From NCBI GenBank assembly GCA_019112765.1, contig DXIU01000065.1:1-50093 (forward strand): a stretch of DNA of 50,093 nucleotides, read 5' to 3'. The translations under genes and the position numbers were made by a program. This document shows positions 6,409 through 15,254 of the stretch, piece after piece. The stretch is from Candidatus Mediterraneibacter norwichensis (lineage in GTDB: Bacteria > Bacillota > Clostridia > Lachnospirales > Lachnospiraceae). Under the pieces are notes generated by a model. It did not search any database. It saw nothing but the letters and a program-made list of their open reading frames with translations, and had not been told where the DNA came from. How positions within the stretch are numbered: position 1 is the first letter of the stretch; each line of letters starts with the position of its first letter.

Positions 6409-8684
6409 AAAACTTATTCAAATATGCGGCGGAGCACTGGAAAGCTCTGATTGCGATCATTGTAATATTGTTCATACAGGCATACTGTGATCTGTCGCTT
6501 CCTGCGTACACATCAGATATCGTGAATGTGGGAATCCAGCAGGGCGGCATAGAGGATCAGATTCCAGAGGCTGTTTCCGCGGATGAGATGGAGAAACTGC
6601 TTCTGTTTGTACCGGCCGGGGATCAGGATACCGTGCTTGACGCCTATGAGGAAGACGACAGCACTTATGATGTGAAAGCCTATGTGCTGAAGGATTCGGT
6701 ATCAGACAGCGACGAAAAAACAGAAGAAATCAGCGGAATCCTTCAGGGGCCCATGATGCTGACCTCCGGATTTGAATCCGGCAGTGATATGACAAAACAG
6801 ATTGAAGAGCAGCTGAAGGCAGATATGCCGGCCCAGACAGATACCGGGGACATGTCCGTCTTCGATCTTCTGAAAATGCTTCCGGAAGAGCAGCGGGAAG
6901 CCATGCTGCAGGGGATGGACGAACAGATGAACGATCTGCCGGATACCATTCTGGAACAGGCGGCGGTGGCATATGTTCAGTCCGCGTATGAAGAACTGGG
7001 AATGGATATGGACAGCATTCAGATACACTACCTGATTGTGACAGGCGGCAAAATGGTAGGGCTGGCCTTCCTTGGAATGGCTGCAAGTATTCTTGTCGGC
7101 TTTCTGGCGTCCCGTGTGGGCGCGGCTACAGGCCGGGATCTGAGAGGCAGAGTATTCCACAAGGTTGTAGGATTCTCAAACAATGAGTTTGATCATTTCT
7201 CCACCGCTTCTCTGATTACGAGAAGCACCAATGATATCCAGCAGATTCAGCTGCTTACGGTAATGCTTCTGCGGATTGTACTCTATGCGCCGATTCTGGC
7301 CATAGGCGGAATTATTCAGGTGTTCCAGACAAATGTGTCCATGTCCTGGATTATCGCTCTTGCCGTAATTCTGATCGCGCTGGTAATTCTGGTACTCTTT
7401 GTTGTGGCTATGCCGAAGTTTAAGATTCTCCAGAATCTTGTAGATAAACTGAACCTGGTTACCCGTGAAATTCTGACCGGACTTTCAGTGATCCGCGCCT
7501 TCAGCACACAGAAGCATGAGGAGGAGAGATTCGATCAGGCCAATCGGGATCTGACCCGGACAAACCTGTTTGTTAACCGCGCTATGACCTTTATGATGCC
7601 GGTCATGATGCTGGTAATGAACGGCATATCCGTCCTTATTATGTGGAATGGAGCCCACGGCATAAGCGAAGGTCAGATGCAGGTGGGAGATATGATGGCA
7701 TTTATTCAGTACACTATGCAGATTATCATGGGATTCCTTATGCTGTGCATGCTTTCCATTATGCTGCCCAGAGCGGCGGTGGCGGCAGACCGTGTGGAAG
7801 AAGTACTGTCCAGCCAGACTGTAATCCATGATCCGGAACATCCGGCATCCTTTGACAGCCGGAAGAAAGGGGTCCTCACATTCAGCCACGTGTCCTTCCG
7901 GTATCCGGGGGCAGATGAAAATGTCCTTCATGATATAACATTTACGGCAGAACCCGGGAAAACTACCGCGATTATCGGCAGTACCGGAAGCGGAAAATCC
8001 ACGCTGGTAAATCTGATTCCCCGCTTCTATGATGTGACGGAAGGTTCCATTACACTGGACGGAGTGGATATCCGCCGGGTAAGCCAGCATGAACTCAGAG
8101 AAAGGCTTGGATTTGTACCCCAGAAGGGCGTGCTTTTCTCGGGAGATATTGCTTCCAATATTCTGTTCGGCAATCCTCACGGAAGTGAAGCCGAGATGAA
8201 GGAAGCGGCAGAAATTGCCCAGGCGGCAGAATTTATTGAGGAAAAGCCGGAGGGCTATAAGAGCCCCATCGCCCAGGGCGGCTCCAATGTATCAGGAGGC
8301 CAGAAACAGAGGCTGTCGATTGCCAGAGCTATCGCAAAACACCCGGAAGTATTTATTTTTGACGACAGCTTTTCCGCTCTTGATTTTAAGACAGATGTTA
8401 CGCTGAGGAAGGCTCTCCGCACGAAAACAAAGGACAGTACCGTGCTGATTGTAGCACAGAGAATCAGTACAATTCTCAATGCCGATCAGATTATTGTACT
8501 GGATGAGGGAAAAATCGCAGGAATGGGAACCCATCAGGAGCTTCTTGAATCCTGCGAAGTATACCGTCAGATCGCCGCGTCGCAGCTGTCTGAATCGGAA
8601 CTGGAAAACCAGGGGAAGAGCAGAGACAGCAGCAAAATGATAACAGACGGCGCAGGAGAAAAGGAGGTGCAGTGCAATGGCTAG
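6405..8684 (+). CDS. ABC exporter half-transporter, degenerate ATP site subunit
   Basis: A type-IV ABC exporter half of 759 residues: a six-helix membrane domain, then a nucleotide-binding domain. Between helix 1 and helix 2 there is an unusually long acidic extracellular insertion (about residues 45-200), which explains the extra length over the usual 580. The Walker A is GSTGSGKST (about 524) and the signature VSGGQKQR (about 627). The Walker B is followed by Asp instead of the catalytic Glu (FIFDDS), and the switch His is replaced by Gln (IVAQRIS), so its own Walker site should be catalytically weak. It pairs with the next gene, which it overlaps by 8 bp. It resembles BmrC/BmrD and TM287/288 heterodimers that export drugs. 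Confidence 0.93.
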   Translation: MKNLFKYAAEHWKALIAIIVILFIQAYCDLSLPAYTSDIVNVGIQQGGIEDQIPEAVSADEMEKLLLFVPAGDQDTVLDAYEEDDSTYDVKAYVLKDSVSDSDEKTEEISGILQGPMMLTSGFESGSDMTKQIEEQLKADMPAQTDTGDMSVFDLLKMLPEEQREAMLQGMDEQMNDLPDTILEQAAVAYVQSAYEELGMDMDSIQIHYLIVTGGKMVGLAFLGMAASILVGFLASRVGAATGRDLRGRVFHKVVGFSNNEFDHFSTASLITRSTNDIQQIQLLTVMLLRIVLYAPILAIGGIIQVFQTNVSMSWIIALAVILIALVILVLFVVAMPKFKILQNLVDKLNLVTREILTGLSVIRAFSTQKHEEERFDQANRDLTRTNLFVNRAMTFMMPVMMLVMNGISVLIMWNGAHGISEGQMQVGDMMAFIQYTMQIIMGFLMLCMLSIMLPRAAVAADRVEEVLSSQTVIHDPEHPASFDSRKKGVLTFSHVSFRYPGADENVLHDITFTAEPGKTTAIIGSTGSGKSTLVNLIPRFYDVTEGSITLDGVDIRRVSQHELRERLGFVPQKGVLFSGDIASNILFGNPHGSEAEMKEAAEIAQAAEFIEEKPEGYKSPIAQGGSNVSGGQKQRLSIARAIAKHPEVFIFDDSFSALDFKTDVTLRKALRTKTKDSTVLIVAQRISTILNADQIIVLDEGKIAGMGTHQELLESCEVYRQIAASQLSESELENQGKSRDSSKMITDGAGEKEVQCNG

Positions 8685-10512
8685 AGGACCAATGGGAAGA
8701 GGAATGCATGGCGGAGCGGCAGGTGAGAGTGCTAAGGACTTCAAAGGCACAATAAAAAAACTGTTCCGGTATATGGGCGCGTTTAAAGTTCATATGTTGT
8801 TTGTCGCTGTTTTTGCCATATGCGGTACGACATTCAACATTGCGGGGCCGAAGATTCTGGGCCAGGCAACAACAGAGATCTTCAATGGCCTGGTCAGTAC
8901 TGTTTCCGGCGGAAGCGGCATGGATTTCGGCAGGATTGGCGAGATTCTTCTGATTACACTTGGACTGTATGTGATCAGCGCGCTGTGCTCTTTCATACAG
9001 GGAATCATTATGACAGGCGTATCACAGAAAACCACTTACCGGCTGCGCAAAGAGATTTCGGAAAAGATCAACCGCATGCCGATGAATTACTTTGACACAA
9101 AACCGGTGGGTGAAGTGCTCTCCCGTGTGACAAATGATGTGGATACACTGGGGCAGAGTCTGAACCAGAGCGCGACCCAGTTGATTACATCTGTAACAAC
9201 GATTATCGGCGTTCTTATCATGATGCTTTCCATCAGCCCGCTGATGACGCTGGTAGCGATTCTTCTGCTTCCGGTGTCGGTACTGCTGATTTCATTTGTA
9301 ATGAAGCATTCCCAGAAATATTTCCGGGGACAGCAGGAATACCTTGGAAATGTAAACGGACAGGTAGAAGAAATCTACAGCGGCCACAGCATTATAAAAG
9401 CGTTTAATAAAGAAGAAGACGTAATCGGAGAATTCAACAGGACAAACGAGAAGCTGTATGATTCCGCATGGAAATCTCAGTTCTTTTCCGGAATGATGAT
9501 GCCGGTTATGCAGTTTGTGGGCAACCTGGGATATGTGGCGGTTGCCATACTGGGCGGCTATCTGACAATCCGGAATACAATCGAAGTCGGCGATATTCAG
9601 TCCTTTATCCAGTATGTCAGAAACTTTACCCAGCCCATCCAGCAGGTGGCGCAGGTCGCCAATATGCTTCAGTCCACGGCGGCGGCATCGGAAAGAGTAT
9701 TTGAGTTCCTGGAAGAGGACGAAGAGGAACAGACAGTTCCAGATCCGGTATCGACAGAAGGACTGGAGGGAAATGTACAGTTTGATCACGTACATTTTGG
9801 CTACAACCCGGACCGGATTATTATTAACGACTTTTCTGCAAATGTAAAAGAAGGCCAGAAGATCGCTATCGTAGGTCCTACCGGAGCAGGAAAAACCACC
9901 ATGATCAAACTGCTCATGCGGTTCTATGATGTGAACAGCGGATCCATCCGGATCGACGGACACGATCTGAGAGAGTTTAACCGCAGTGACTTAAGGGAAA
10001 TGTTCGGAATGGTGCTTCAGGATACCTGGCTGTTCCACGGAACAATCATGGAAAATATCCGCTACGGCAGACTTGACGCCACAGACGAAGAAGTCATCCA
10101 GGCAGCGAAAGCCGCCCATGTACACCGCTTCGTACAGACTCTGCCCGGCGGCTACAACATGGAGCTGAACGAAGAGGCAAGCAATGTCTCTCAGGGGCAG
10201 AAGCAGCTTCTTACCATCGCGAGAGCCATTCTGGCGGATCCGAAAATCCTTATTCTGGATGAGGCCACCAGCTCCGTAGATACAAGAACCGAAGTGCTCA
10301 TTCAGAAGGCCATGGATAACCTGATGAAAGGACGCACAAGCTTCATCATCGCCCACAGACTGTCAACCATCCGCGACGCCGATCTGATCCTGGTCATGAA
10401 AGACGGCGATATCGTAGAACAGGGAAGACACGAAGAACTCCTGGCAAAAGGCGGATTCTACGCAGATCTCTATAACTCCCAGTTCGAATCCGCTGATCAG
10501 AGCTGCGCGTAA
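8677..10512 (+). CDS. ABC exporter half-transporter, canonical catalytic subunit
   Basis: A half-transporter of 611 residues: a Gly/Met-rich N-terminus, six membrane helices (about 30-330) and a nucleotide-binding domain. Walker A is GPTGAGKTT (about 400), Walker B ILILDEATSS carries the catalytic Glu, and the switch His is present (IIAHRLSTI). Its signature is VSQGQKQ rather than (L/V)SGGQ; that signature faces the degenerate Walker site of the partner, so defects in both subunits fall in the same composite site. The ATG at 8677 has AAGGAGG upstream and overlaps the partner gene. A large imperfect palindrome begins just after the stop codon. Drug or peptide export is inferred from the family and the MarR neighbour. 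Confidence 0.94.
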   Translation: MARGPMGRGMHGGAAGESAKDFKGTIKKLFRYMGAFKVHMLFVAVFAICGTTFNIAGPKILGQATTEIFNGLVSTVSGGSGMDFGRIGEILLITLGLYVISALCSFIQGIIMTGVSQKTTYRLRKEISEKINRMPMNYFDTKPVGEVLSRVTNDVDTLGQSLNQSATQLITSVTTIIGVLIMMLSISPLMTLVAILLLPVSVLLISFVMKHSQKYFRGQQEYLGNVNGQVEEIYSGHSIIKAFNKEEDVIGEFNRTNEKLYDSAWKSQFFSGMMMPVMQFVGNLGYVAVAILGGYLTIRNTIEVGDIQSFIQYVRNFTQPIQQVAQVANMLQSTAAASERVFEFLEEDEEEQTVPDPVSTEGLEGNVQFDHVHFGYNPDRIIINDFSANVKEGQKIAIVGPTGAGKTTMIKLLMRFYDVNSGSIRIDGHDLREFNRSDLREMFGMVLQDTWLFHGTIMENIRYGRLDATDEEVIQAAKAAHVHRFVQTLPGGYNMELNEEASNVSQGQKQLLTIARAILADPKILILDEATSSVDTRTEVLIQKAMDNLMKGRTSFIIAHRLSTIRDADLILVMKDGDIVEQGRHEELLAKGGFYADLYNSQFESADQSCA

Positions 10513-10518
10513 ATCGGG

Positions 10519-10867
10519 ATCTGACGGGATACGGATGGCGGGATGAGGCGTCCGAAAACATCAGAATACAGAACCGGCGAGAAACGTATTCGGAGATCAG
10601 ATGCGGAAATTCTGAACTCCGTTCGGCGGAACAGTAAAACTACAACACCCTGAATACAGGCTAAAAACAGAATTATCAATGGAAACTCACGTTCCGTTCG
10701 AACAGCTCCATTGATAATTCTAACGCCTGTATTCAGGGTGTTAAGTTTTACTAAATTCCGCCTCAAAGTCGCTCAGAATTTCCGCATCTGATCTCCGAAA
10801 GTCGCATCCATCCGTCTGTATTCCGCTGTTTTCTGCGCACATCCGGGCAGCGGTATTCCCGTCAGAT
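10519..10867. repeat. About 350-bp imperfect long inverted repeat, MITE-like
   Basis: The gap after the exporter operon is one long interrupted palindrome. Perfect arm pairs, from outside in, are ATCTGACGGGA (10519-10529 with 10857-10867), a 27-bp block (10589-10615 with 10773-10799), an 18-bp block (10644-10661 with 10725-10742) and a 15-bp block (10669-10683 with 10707-10721), around a 23-base centre. A transcript would fold into a hairpin over 150 bp long. No transposase or clear target duplication is visible. It may be a non-autonomous mobile element or a structured operon end. Short ORFs on the minus strand inside it have no family resemblance. Bases 10868-11033 hold only a -10-like TATGAT (10956-10961). 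Confidence 0.75.
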
Positions 10868-11033
10868 TCCGATTCCCGCCAAAACAAAAGAAACCGGACC
10901 CTTTTCCCCTCCATAATTTCGAATTTCACATCTACAAATCTTCTCCCGGATGTGGTATGATCGTTATAGTGTACGGGCCGGGAAAGGCTTTCCCGGGCGT
11001 GTGTTTTATACCGGTGAGAGGGGCGGTGTTTCT

Positions 11034-11633
11034 GTGAACAGGAAGTGCATTTTTAAAAGAGCGGCGTCGGTGTTTCTGGCGTTGTCTGCAATGTTGTGCC
11101 TGACGTCCTGTTCCCAGCTGCGGGCGCTGCAGCTGACGGGGATGATGTCAGAAGAGGCGGAGAAAATTCATCCTATGTCGGAGGAAATTATCCGCTGCCT
11201 GACGGAGCATGACAGGGAAAGGCTGAAAGAACTGTTCTGCGACAGAGTAAAGGAAAATAAAGAGCTTGACGGGCAGATAAAAGAGCTGATGGAGTTTGTT
11301 CAATGTGATGTATATCTTTCCGCTGATATTGAAGATTCTGCATCGGGCGGCCAGTCCATCGAGTCCGGTGAGATTACAGACTGGACGGTCAGGCCCCAGA
11401 TCCCCTATGTAAAAGTGCAGGTTGCTTCGGAAGAGGAGGACGGCCGGGATGCGGTCAGATATTATAAAGTAGCGTACGGATGGAAGATTACAGATAAAGA
11501 AGATCCTTCTATGGAAGGACTGCACTGGATTGAGGCTGAGCTGCTTAACATGGACGAAAAAGTGTGGATCGGAACAAACGGATTTCTGAATGACGCAGAA
11601 GATCTGCAGGAACAGTCCGGGTCAGAAGTATAA
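11034..11633 (+). CDS. Predicted lipoprotein, DUF5104-like
   Basis: A 199-residue secreted lipoprotein. A lysine/arginine n-region and hydrophobic core end in the lipobox LTSC (Cys26). After that comes a mixed alpha/beta domain (MSEEIIRCLTEHDRERLKELFC ... VRYYKVAYGWKITDKED) resembling DUF5104/NTF2-like lipoproteins of Clostridia; the family call is tentative. The GTG at 11034 is chosen because GAGAGGGG lies 10 bases upstream and the signal peptide starts there; the ATG at 10950 would add a non-signal extension. It precedes moaC by 18 bp, so it may be the first gene of the molybdenum-cofactor operon, though no functional link is evident. Confidence 0.75.
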   Translation: MNRKCIFKRAASVFLALSAMLCLTSCSQLRALQLTGMMSEEAEKIHPMSEEIIRCLTEHDRERLKELFCDRVKENKELDGQIKELMEFVQCDVYLSADIEDSASGGQSIESGEITDWTVRPQIPYVKVQVASEEEDGRDAVRYYKVAYGWKITDKEDPSMEGLHWIEAELLNMDEKVWIGTNGFLNDAEDLQEQSGSEV

Positions 11634-11651
11634 TAAGGGGGATGATACAGT

Positions 11652-12188
11652 ATGGGCTTCACGCATTTTGATGAAAACGGCAAAGCGGTTATGGTGGATG
11701 TGACCGGCAAGGAGGAAACGCTCCGGGAAGCGTCTGCCGAGGGGAAAATACTGGTCAGCCGGGAAGTATTTCAGGCGGTCAGAGCAGGAACCATAGGAAA
11801 AGGAGACGTTCTCGGCGTGGCGGCCACGGCAGGAATTATGGGAGCGAAGCGGACCTGGGAACTGATTCCCATGTGTCACATTCTGCCCCTGACCAACTGC
11901 AGAATTACGTTTGATATGGATGAGGACGAATACTCGATTACCTGTACCTGTACGGTGAAAGTGACAGGAAAAACGGGAGTTGAGATGGAAGCGCTGACAG
12001 GTGTAAGCGTGGCTCTGCTGACGATTTATGATATGTGCAAGGCGCTGGACAGGACAATGGAGATCGGTGAGATCTGCCTGGTGAAAAAGACAGGCGGAAA
12101 GAGCGGAAATGTGTACAATGACCGTCACGGCGGCAGAGACCGCCGGACGGGAAAAGAGTCCGGCCGCAGAGAAATAGAACTGATGTAG
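11652..12188 (+). CDS. moaC: Cyclic pyranopterin monophosphate synthase MoaC
   Basis: A 178-residue MoaC that, with MoaA, converts GTP to cyclic pyranopterin monophosphate, the first step of molybdenum-cofactor synthesis. Signature stretches are visible: VMVDVTGKEET at the N-terminus, the active-site region WELIPMCHILPLTNC, and GVEMEALTGVSVALLTIYDMCKA. The C-terminal extension after KTGGKSG is slightly longer (Arg-rich) than in E. coli MoaC. mogA/moaB-like, moaA and a MOSC gene follow with short gaps. Confidence 0.96.
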   Translation: MGFTHFDENGKAVMVDVTGKEETLREASAEGKILVSREVFQAVRAGTIGKGDVLGVAATAGIMGAKRTWELIPMCHILPLTNCRITFDMDEDEYSITCTCTVKVTGKTGVEMEALTGVSVALLTIYDMCKALDRTMEIGEICLVKKTGGKSGNVYNDRHGGRDRRTGKESGRREIELM

Positions 12189-12203
12189 GAAGAGGCGGAA
12201 GAA

Positions 12204-12722
12204 ATGGAACAGAAGAGATGGAGAGCAGCGGTTGTAACACTGAGCGATAAAGGATACACAGGAGAACGGGAGGATAAAAGCGGTCCTCTTATCTGTGGTA
12301 TGCTTGGACAGGCCGGCTATGAAGTGGTGGAAACTGTGCTTCTCCCGGATGAAATGGAAGAAATTAAAAAATGTCTTTGTAAATTATGTGACGAGATAAG
12401 AGCTGATATAGTTTTCACAACAGGCGGTACGGGATTGTCGGCCAGGGACTGCACGCCTGAGGCCACGCTGGCGGTGGCTACGCGGAATGTCCCGGGAATT
12501 GCGGAGGCCATGCGAATGGCGTCTCTGCAGATTACGCCCAGAGCCATGTTAAGCAGGGGAGTGTCGGTGATCCGGAACGGGACATTGATTATCAACCTGC
12601 CGGGAAGCCCGAAAGCGGCCAAAGAGAACCTGGAAGCCGTGCTTCCTTCTCTGGATCACGGCCTGGCGGTTCTGACAGGAAGAGCAGGAGAATGTGGAAA
12701 CGAACCGGATGAAACAAAATAA
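12204..12722 (+). CDS. MogA/MoaB family molybdenum cofactor protein
   Basis: A 172-residue MoCF-fold protein that adenylylates molybdopterin before molybdenum insertion. The conserved TTGGTGLSARDCTPEAT block and the C-terminal NLPGSPKAAKENL block define the family. It cannot be decided from sequence alone whether MogA or MoaB is the better name; Clostridia generally carry a single such protein in this position. It lies 15 bp after moaC and 35 bp before moaA. Confidence 0.93.
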   Translation: MEQKRWRAAVVTLSDKGYTGEREDKSGPLICGMLGQAGYEVVETVLLPDEMEEIKKCLCKLCDEIRADIVFTTGGTGLSARDCTPEATLAVATRNVPGIAEAMRMASLQITPRAMLSRGVSVIRNGTLIINLPGSPKAAKENLEAVLPSLDHGLAVLTGRAGECGNEPDETK

Positions 12723-12757
12723 TTTAAAAAGAAAGGAAATTCACGCGGGAGAAAACC

Positions 12758-13756
12758 ATGCAGGATCAGTTCGGCAGAAAAATTGAATATATAAGAGTGT
12801 CTGTGACAGACCGCTGCAACTTAAGATGTATCTACTGCATGCCCCCGGAAGGAGTGCCGGCTGTTCCTCACAGCGAGATTCTGACATTTGACGAGATAGA
12901 GCGGTTCTGCCGGATCGCGGCAGGACTGGGAATATCCCGCATTAAACTGACCGGAGGAGAACCCCTTGTACGCAGGGGGCTTCCTTTTCTTCTGGGAAAA
13001 TTAAAGCAGATCCCGGGAGTGGAACAGGTGACGCTGACGACAAACGGAACACAGCTGAAGGAACAGATCCGGGATCTGGCAGCCAATGGTCTGGATGCCG
13101 TGAATATCAGTCTTGACACACTGGACGCACAACGGTATCATCAGGTGACCCGTGTCGGCAGTCTGGACCAGGCGCTGGAAGGTCTGGACGCGGCTCTCAG
13201 ATGTCCGGGGCTTCCGGTGAAAATCAACTGCGTGCCTCTGGAGGACGGGACAGACAAAGATCTTCTCCGGCTGGCAGGGCTGGCCCGGAAGTGTCCGGTG
13301 GACGTCCGCTTTATTGAGCTGATGCCTTTCGGACCGGGCAGAGAGTCAGCGGGAAGAAGCAATGCGGATATAAAAAAAATACTGGAAAAACAGTTCGGAA
13401 GTTCCAAACCATATGAGAATCTGCTGGGAAACGGACCGGCAGAGTACGTTCTCTTTCCGGGCTTCCGGGGCAGAGTCGGTTTTATCAGCGCGCTCAGCCA
13501 CAAGTTCTGCAGTACATGCAACCGTCTGAGGCTTACCTCGGAAGGACTGCTTAAGCCCTGCCTTCAGTACGGGACAGGAGCGGATATAAAAGCTCTTCTC
13601 CGGGGAGGCGCATCAGACAGACAGATACAGGAGGCTGTCATACAGACAGTTCTCAGCAAGCCTGCCTGCCATCATTTCAATGAAGACAATGATGAAGATG
13701 AAAACGGGGAAGGCGGGCAGAAGGAGAACAGAGAAATGTCCAGGATCGGCGGATGA
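12758..13756 (+). CDS. moaA: GTP 3',8-cyclase MoaA
   Basis: A radical SAM enzyme of 332 residues that rearranges GTP to 3',8-cyclo-GTP, the substrate of MoaC. The N-terminal cluster motif is CNLRCIYC (Cys20, Cys24, Cys27), the SAM motif TGGEPL follows, and the second cluster is bound by CSTCNRLRLT...LKPC near residues 253-270. The C-terminal Gly-Gly tail (MSRIGG), needed in MoaA for radical chemistry, is intact after an acidic linker. The start follows GCGGGAG. Complete moa genes imply a molybdo-enzyme elsewhere in the genome. Confidence 0.97.
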   Translation: MQDQFGRKIEYIRVSVTDRCNLRCIYCMPPEGVPAVPHSEILTFDEIERFCRIAAGLGISRIKLTGGEPLVRRGLPFLLGKLKQIPGVEQVTLTTNGTQLKEQIRDLAANGLDAVNISLDTLDAQRYHQVTRVGSLDQALEGLDAALRCPGLPVKINCVPLEDGTDKDLLRLAGLARKCPVDVRFIELMPFGPGRESAGRSNADIKKILEKQFGSSKPYENLLGNGPAEYVLFPGFRGRVGFISALSHKFCSTCNRLRLTSEGLLKPCLQYGTGADIKALLRGGASDRQIQEAVIQTVLSKPACHHFNEDNDEDENGEGGQKENREMSRIGG

Positions 13757-13789
13757 CGGATCCGGAGAAAGAAATGAGGCGTATACAAC

Positions 13790-14239
13790 ATGGGAAAAGT
13801 AATCGCGGTCTGTATAAGTCCGGAAAAAGGCACACAGAAAACTGCTGTGGCAGAAGGGAGTTTTATAGAAGATTACGGGATTGAAGGGGATGCTCACGCG
13901 GGAAAATGGCACCGCCAGGTCAGCCTTCTTTCCTATGATAAAATAGAAGCGTTCCGGCAGAGAGGCGCCCAGGTGGAAGACGGGGCATTCGGAGAAAATC
14001 TGGTGGTGGAAGGAATTGATTTTTCCGTTCTTCCGGTGGGGACAAGACTTGCGTGCGGTGAAGTGATTCTTGAGGTCACGCAGATCGGGAAAGAATGCCA
14101 CCACGGATGCGCGATATTTCAGCAAATGGGCGACTGTATTATGCCCCGGGAGGGCGTCTTCGCGAAAGTAATCCAAGGAGGAAAAATACGCCCGGGGGAT
14201 GAGATGACTTGCATGGAAGATAAAATCGTTGTATCTTAA
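13790..14239 (+). CDS. MOSC domain protein
   Basis: A stand-alone 149-residue MOSC (MoCo sulfurase C-terminal) domain. Visible family blocks are GIEGDAHAGKWHRQVSLLS, GAFGENLVVEG and the Cys-containing KECHHGCAIFQ...CIMPREGVF segment, whose cysteine is thought to carry sulfur to cofactor. Its place at the end of the moa cluster supports a late step in molybdenum-cofactor maturation or sulfur transfer. The exact reaction is not known for stand-alone bacterial MOSC proteins. A 16-bp hyphenated palindrome (14254-14269) follows the gene without a T run. Confidence 0.9.
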   Translation: MGKVIAVCISPEKGTQKTAVAEGSFIEDYGIEGDAHAGKWHRQVSLLSYDKIEAFRQRGAQVEDGAFGENLVVEGIDFSVLPVGTRLACGEVILEVTQIGKECHHGCAIFQQMGDCIMPREGVFAKVIQGGKIRPGDEMTCMEDKIVVS

Positions 14240-14345
14240 AATAAGTGAGTTCCGTTCTGTGTACAGAACAGGCGAATTCTCTGCTGCAGACACGCAGCAT
14301 GCAGATTGAGGCGGATCCAGAATAATATTGCGGGAGTATAAAGAA

Positions 14346-15254
14346 ATGACGCTGAAAAAATACAGAGCTGCTGTACTGGTTTGCTGCACAGTGCTGTTTC
14401 TGGCCGGATGCCGGATGCAGGGAGAGGTGACCGGGACAGAAAAAGATAACTCAAAAGGGATTGACATTGAAGAGGAAGATGGAAAAGAAGTCTACTCATT
14501 TGAGGATAAGGAAGGCAGGAAGTACCAGGCAGAGCTGATGGCTGATGTTCCCAGATGTACTTACGATTTCTCCCGTCTTAAGACAGATAAAAAAACAGGC
14601 TATATGTATTATGACGATGAAGAAAACGGAGTGACTTCCAGAACAGGAATTGATGTTTCTGAATTTCAGGGAGAGGAGATTGACTGGAAGAAGGTAAAAG
14701 CCAGCGGAGTGGAGTTCGCGATTATCCGTCTGGGATATCGGGCTTACGGTGAGGATGGCGAGCTTGTGCTGGACGACATGTATGAAAAAAATGTAAAAGA
14801 AGCGCAGGATGCCGGCCTGGAGGTGGGAGTATATTTTTTCTCTCAGGCCATCAGCCCTGCCGAGGCGGTGGAGGAAGCAGAGTATGTTCTGAAACATATC
14901 CGCCGGTATGATATAGACGGGCCGGTAGTATATGACACGGAAGAGATTGAATACAGTGATGCACGGACAGACAGAAATACAAGGCAGGAGTTTACCAATT
15001 ACTGTAAGATTTTCTGTGATACGATTGAGTCGGCAGGCTATGAACCGATGATCTATTCCAACATGAAATGGATGGCCCGCACTCTTATTATGGAAGAACT
15101 TACAGATTATAATTTCTGGTATTCGGATTATCATGCAGTTCCCCAGTGCCCGTATAAGTATGAGATCTGGCAGTACAGTGAGACAGGGGCGGTGCCGGGA
15201 ATCAGCGGCGGTGTAAATTTAAACCTATGGTTTCAGGAGGATGAAGAAGAATGA
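14346..15254 (+). CDS. GH25 family lysozyme-like lipoprotein
   Basis: A 302-residue exported lipoprotein with lipobox LAGC (Cys22), an acidic linker to about residue 100 and a glycoside hydrolase family 25 (muramidase) barrel. Barrel motifs are TGIDVSEFQGEEIDWKKVK at the first strand, EFAIIRLGYRAYGEDG, GVYFFSQAIS, the catalytic acidic region VVYDTEEIEY and YEIWQYSETGAVPGI at the end. It probably cleaves peptidoglycan outside the membrane. ATG at 14346 is preferred because GGGAG lies 9 bases upstream; a TTG at 14328 lacks a ribosome site. It overlaps prmA by 4 bp, so expression is coupled to translation genes. Confidence 0.9.
   Translation: MTLKKYRAAVLVCCTVLFLAGCRMQGEVTGTEKDNSKGIDIEEEDGKEVYSFEDKEGRKYQAELMADVPRCTYDFSRLKTDKKTGYMYYDDEENGVTSRTGIDVSEFQGEEIDWKKVKASGVEFAIIRLGYRAYGEDGELVLDDMYEKNVKEAQDAGLEVGVYFFSQAISPAEAVEEAEYVLKHIRRYDIDGPVVYDTEEIEYSDARTDRNTRQEFTNYCKIFCDTIESAGYEPMIYSNMKWMARTLIMEELTDYNFWYSDYHAVPQCPYKYEIWQYSETGAVPGISGGVNLNLWFQEDEEE

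Noticed and set aside
10497-10929. Minus-strand reading frames of 62 and 89 codons after the exporter operon
   Set aside because: They lie in the long palindrome, lack ribosome sites and resemble no family; the symmetry of the DNA explains the open frames.
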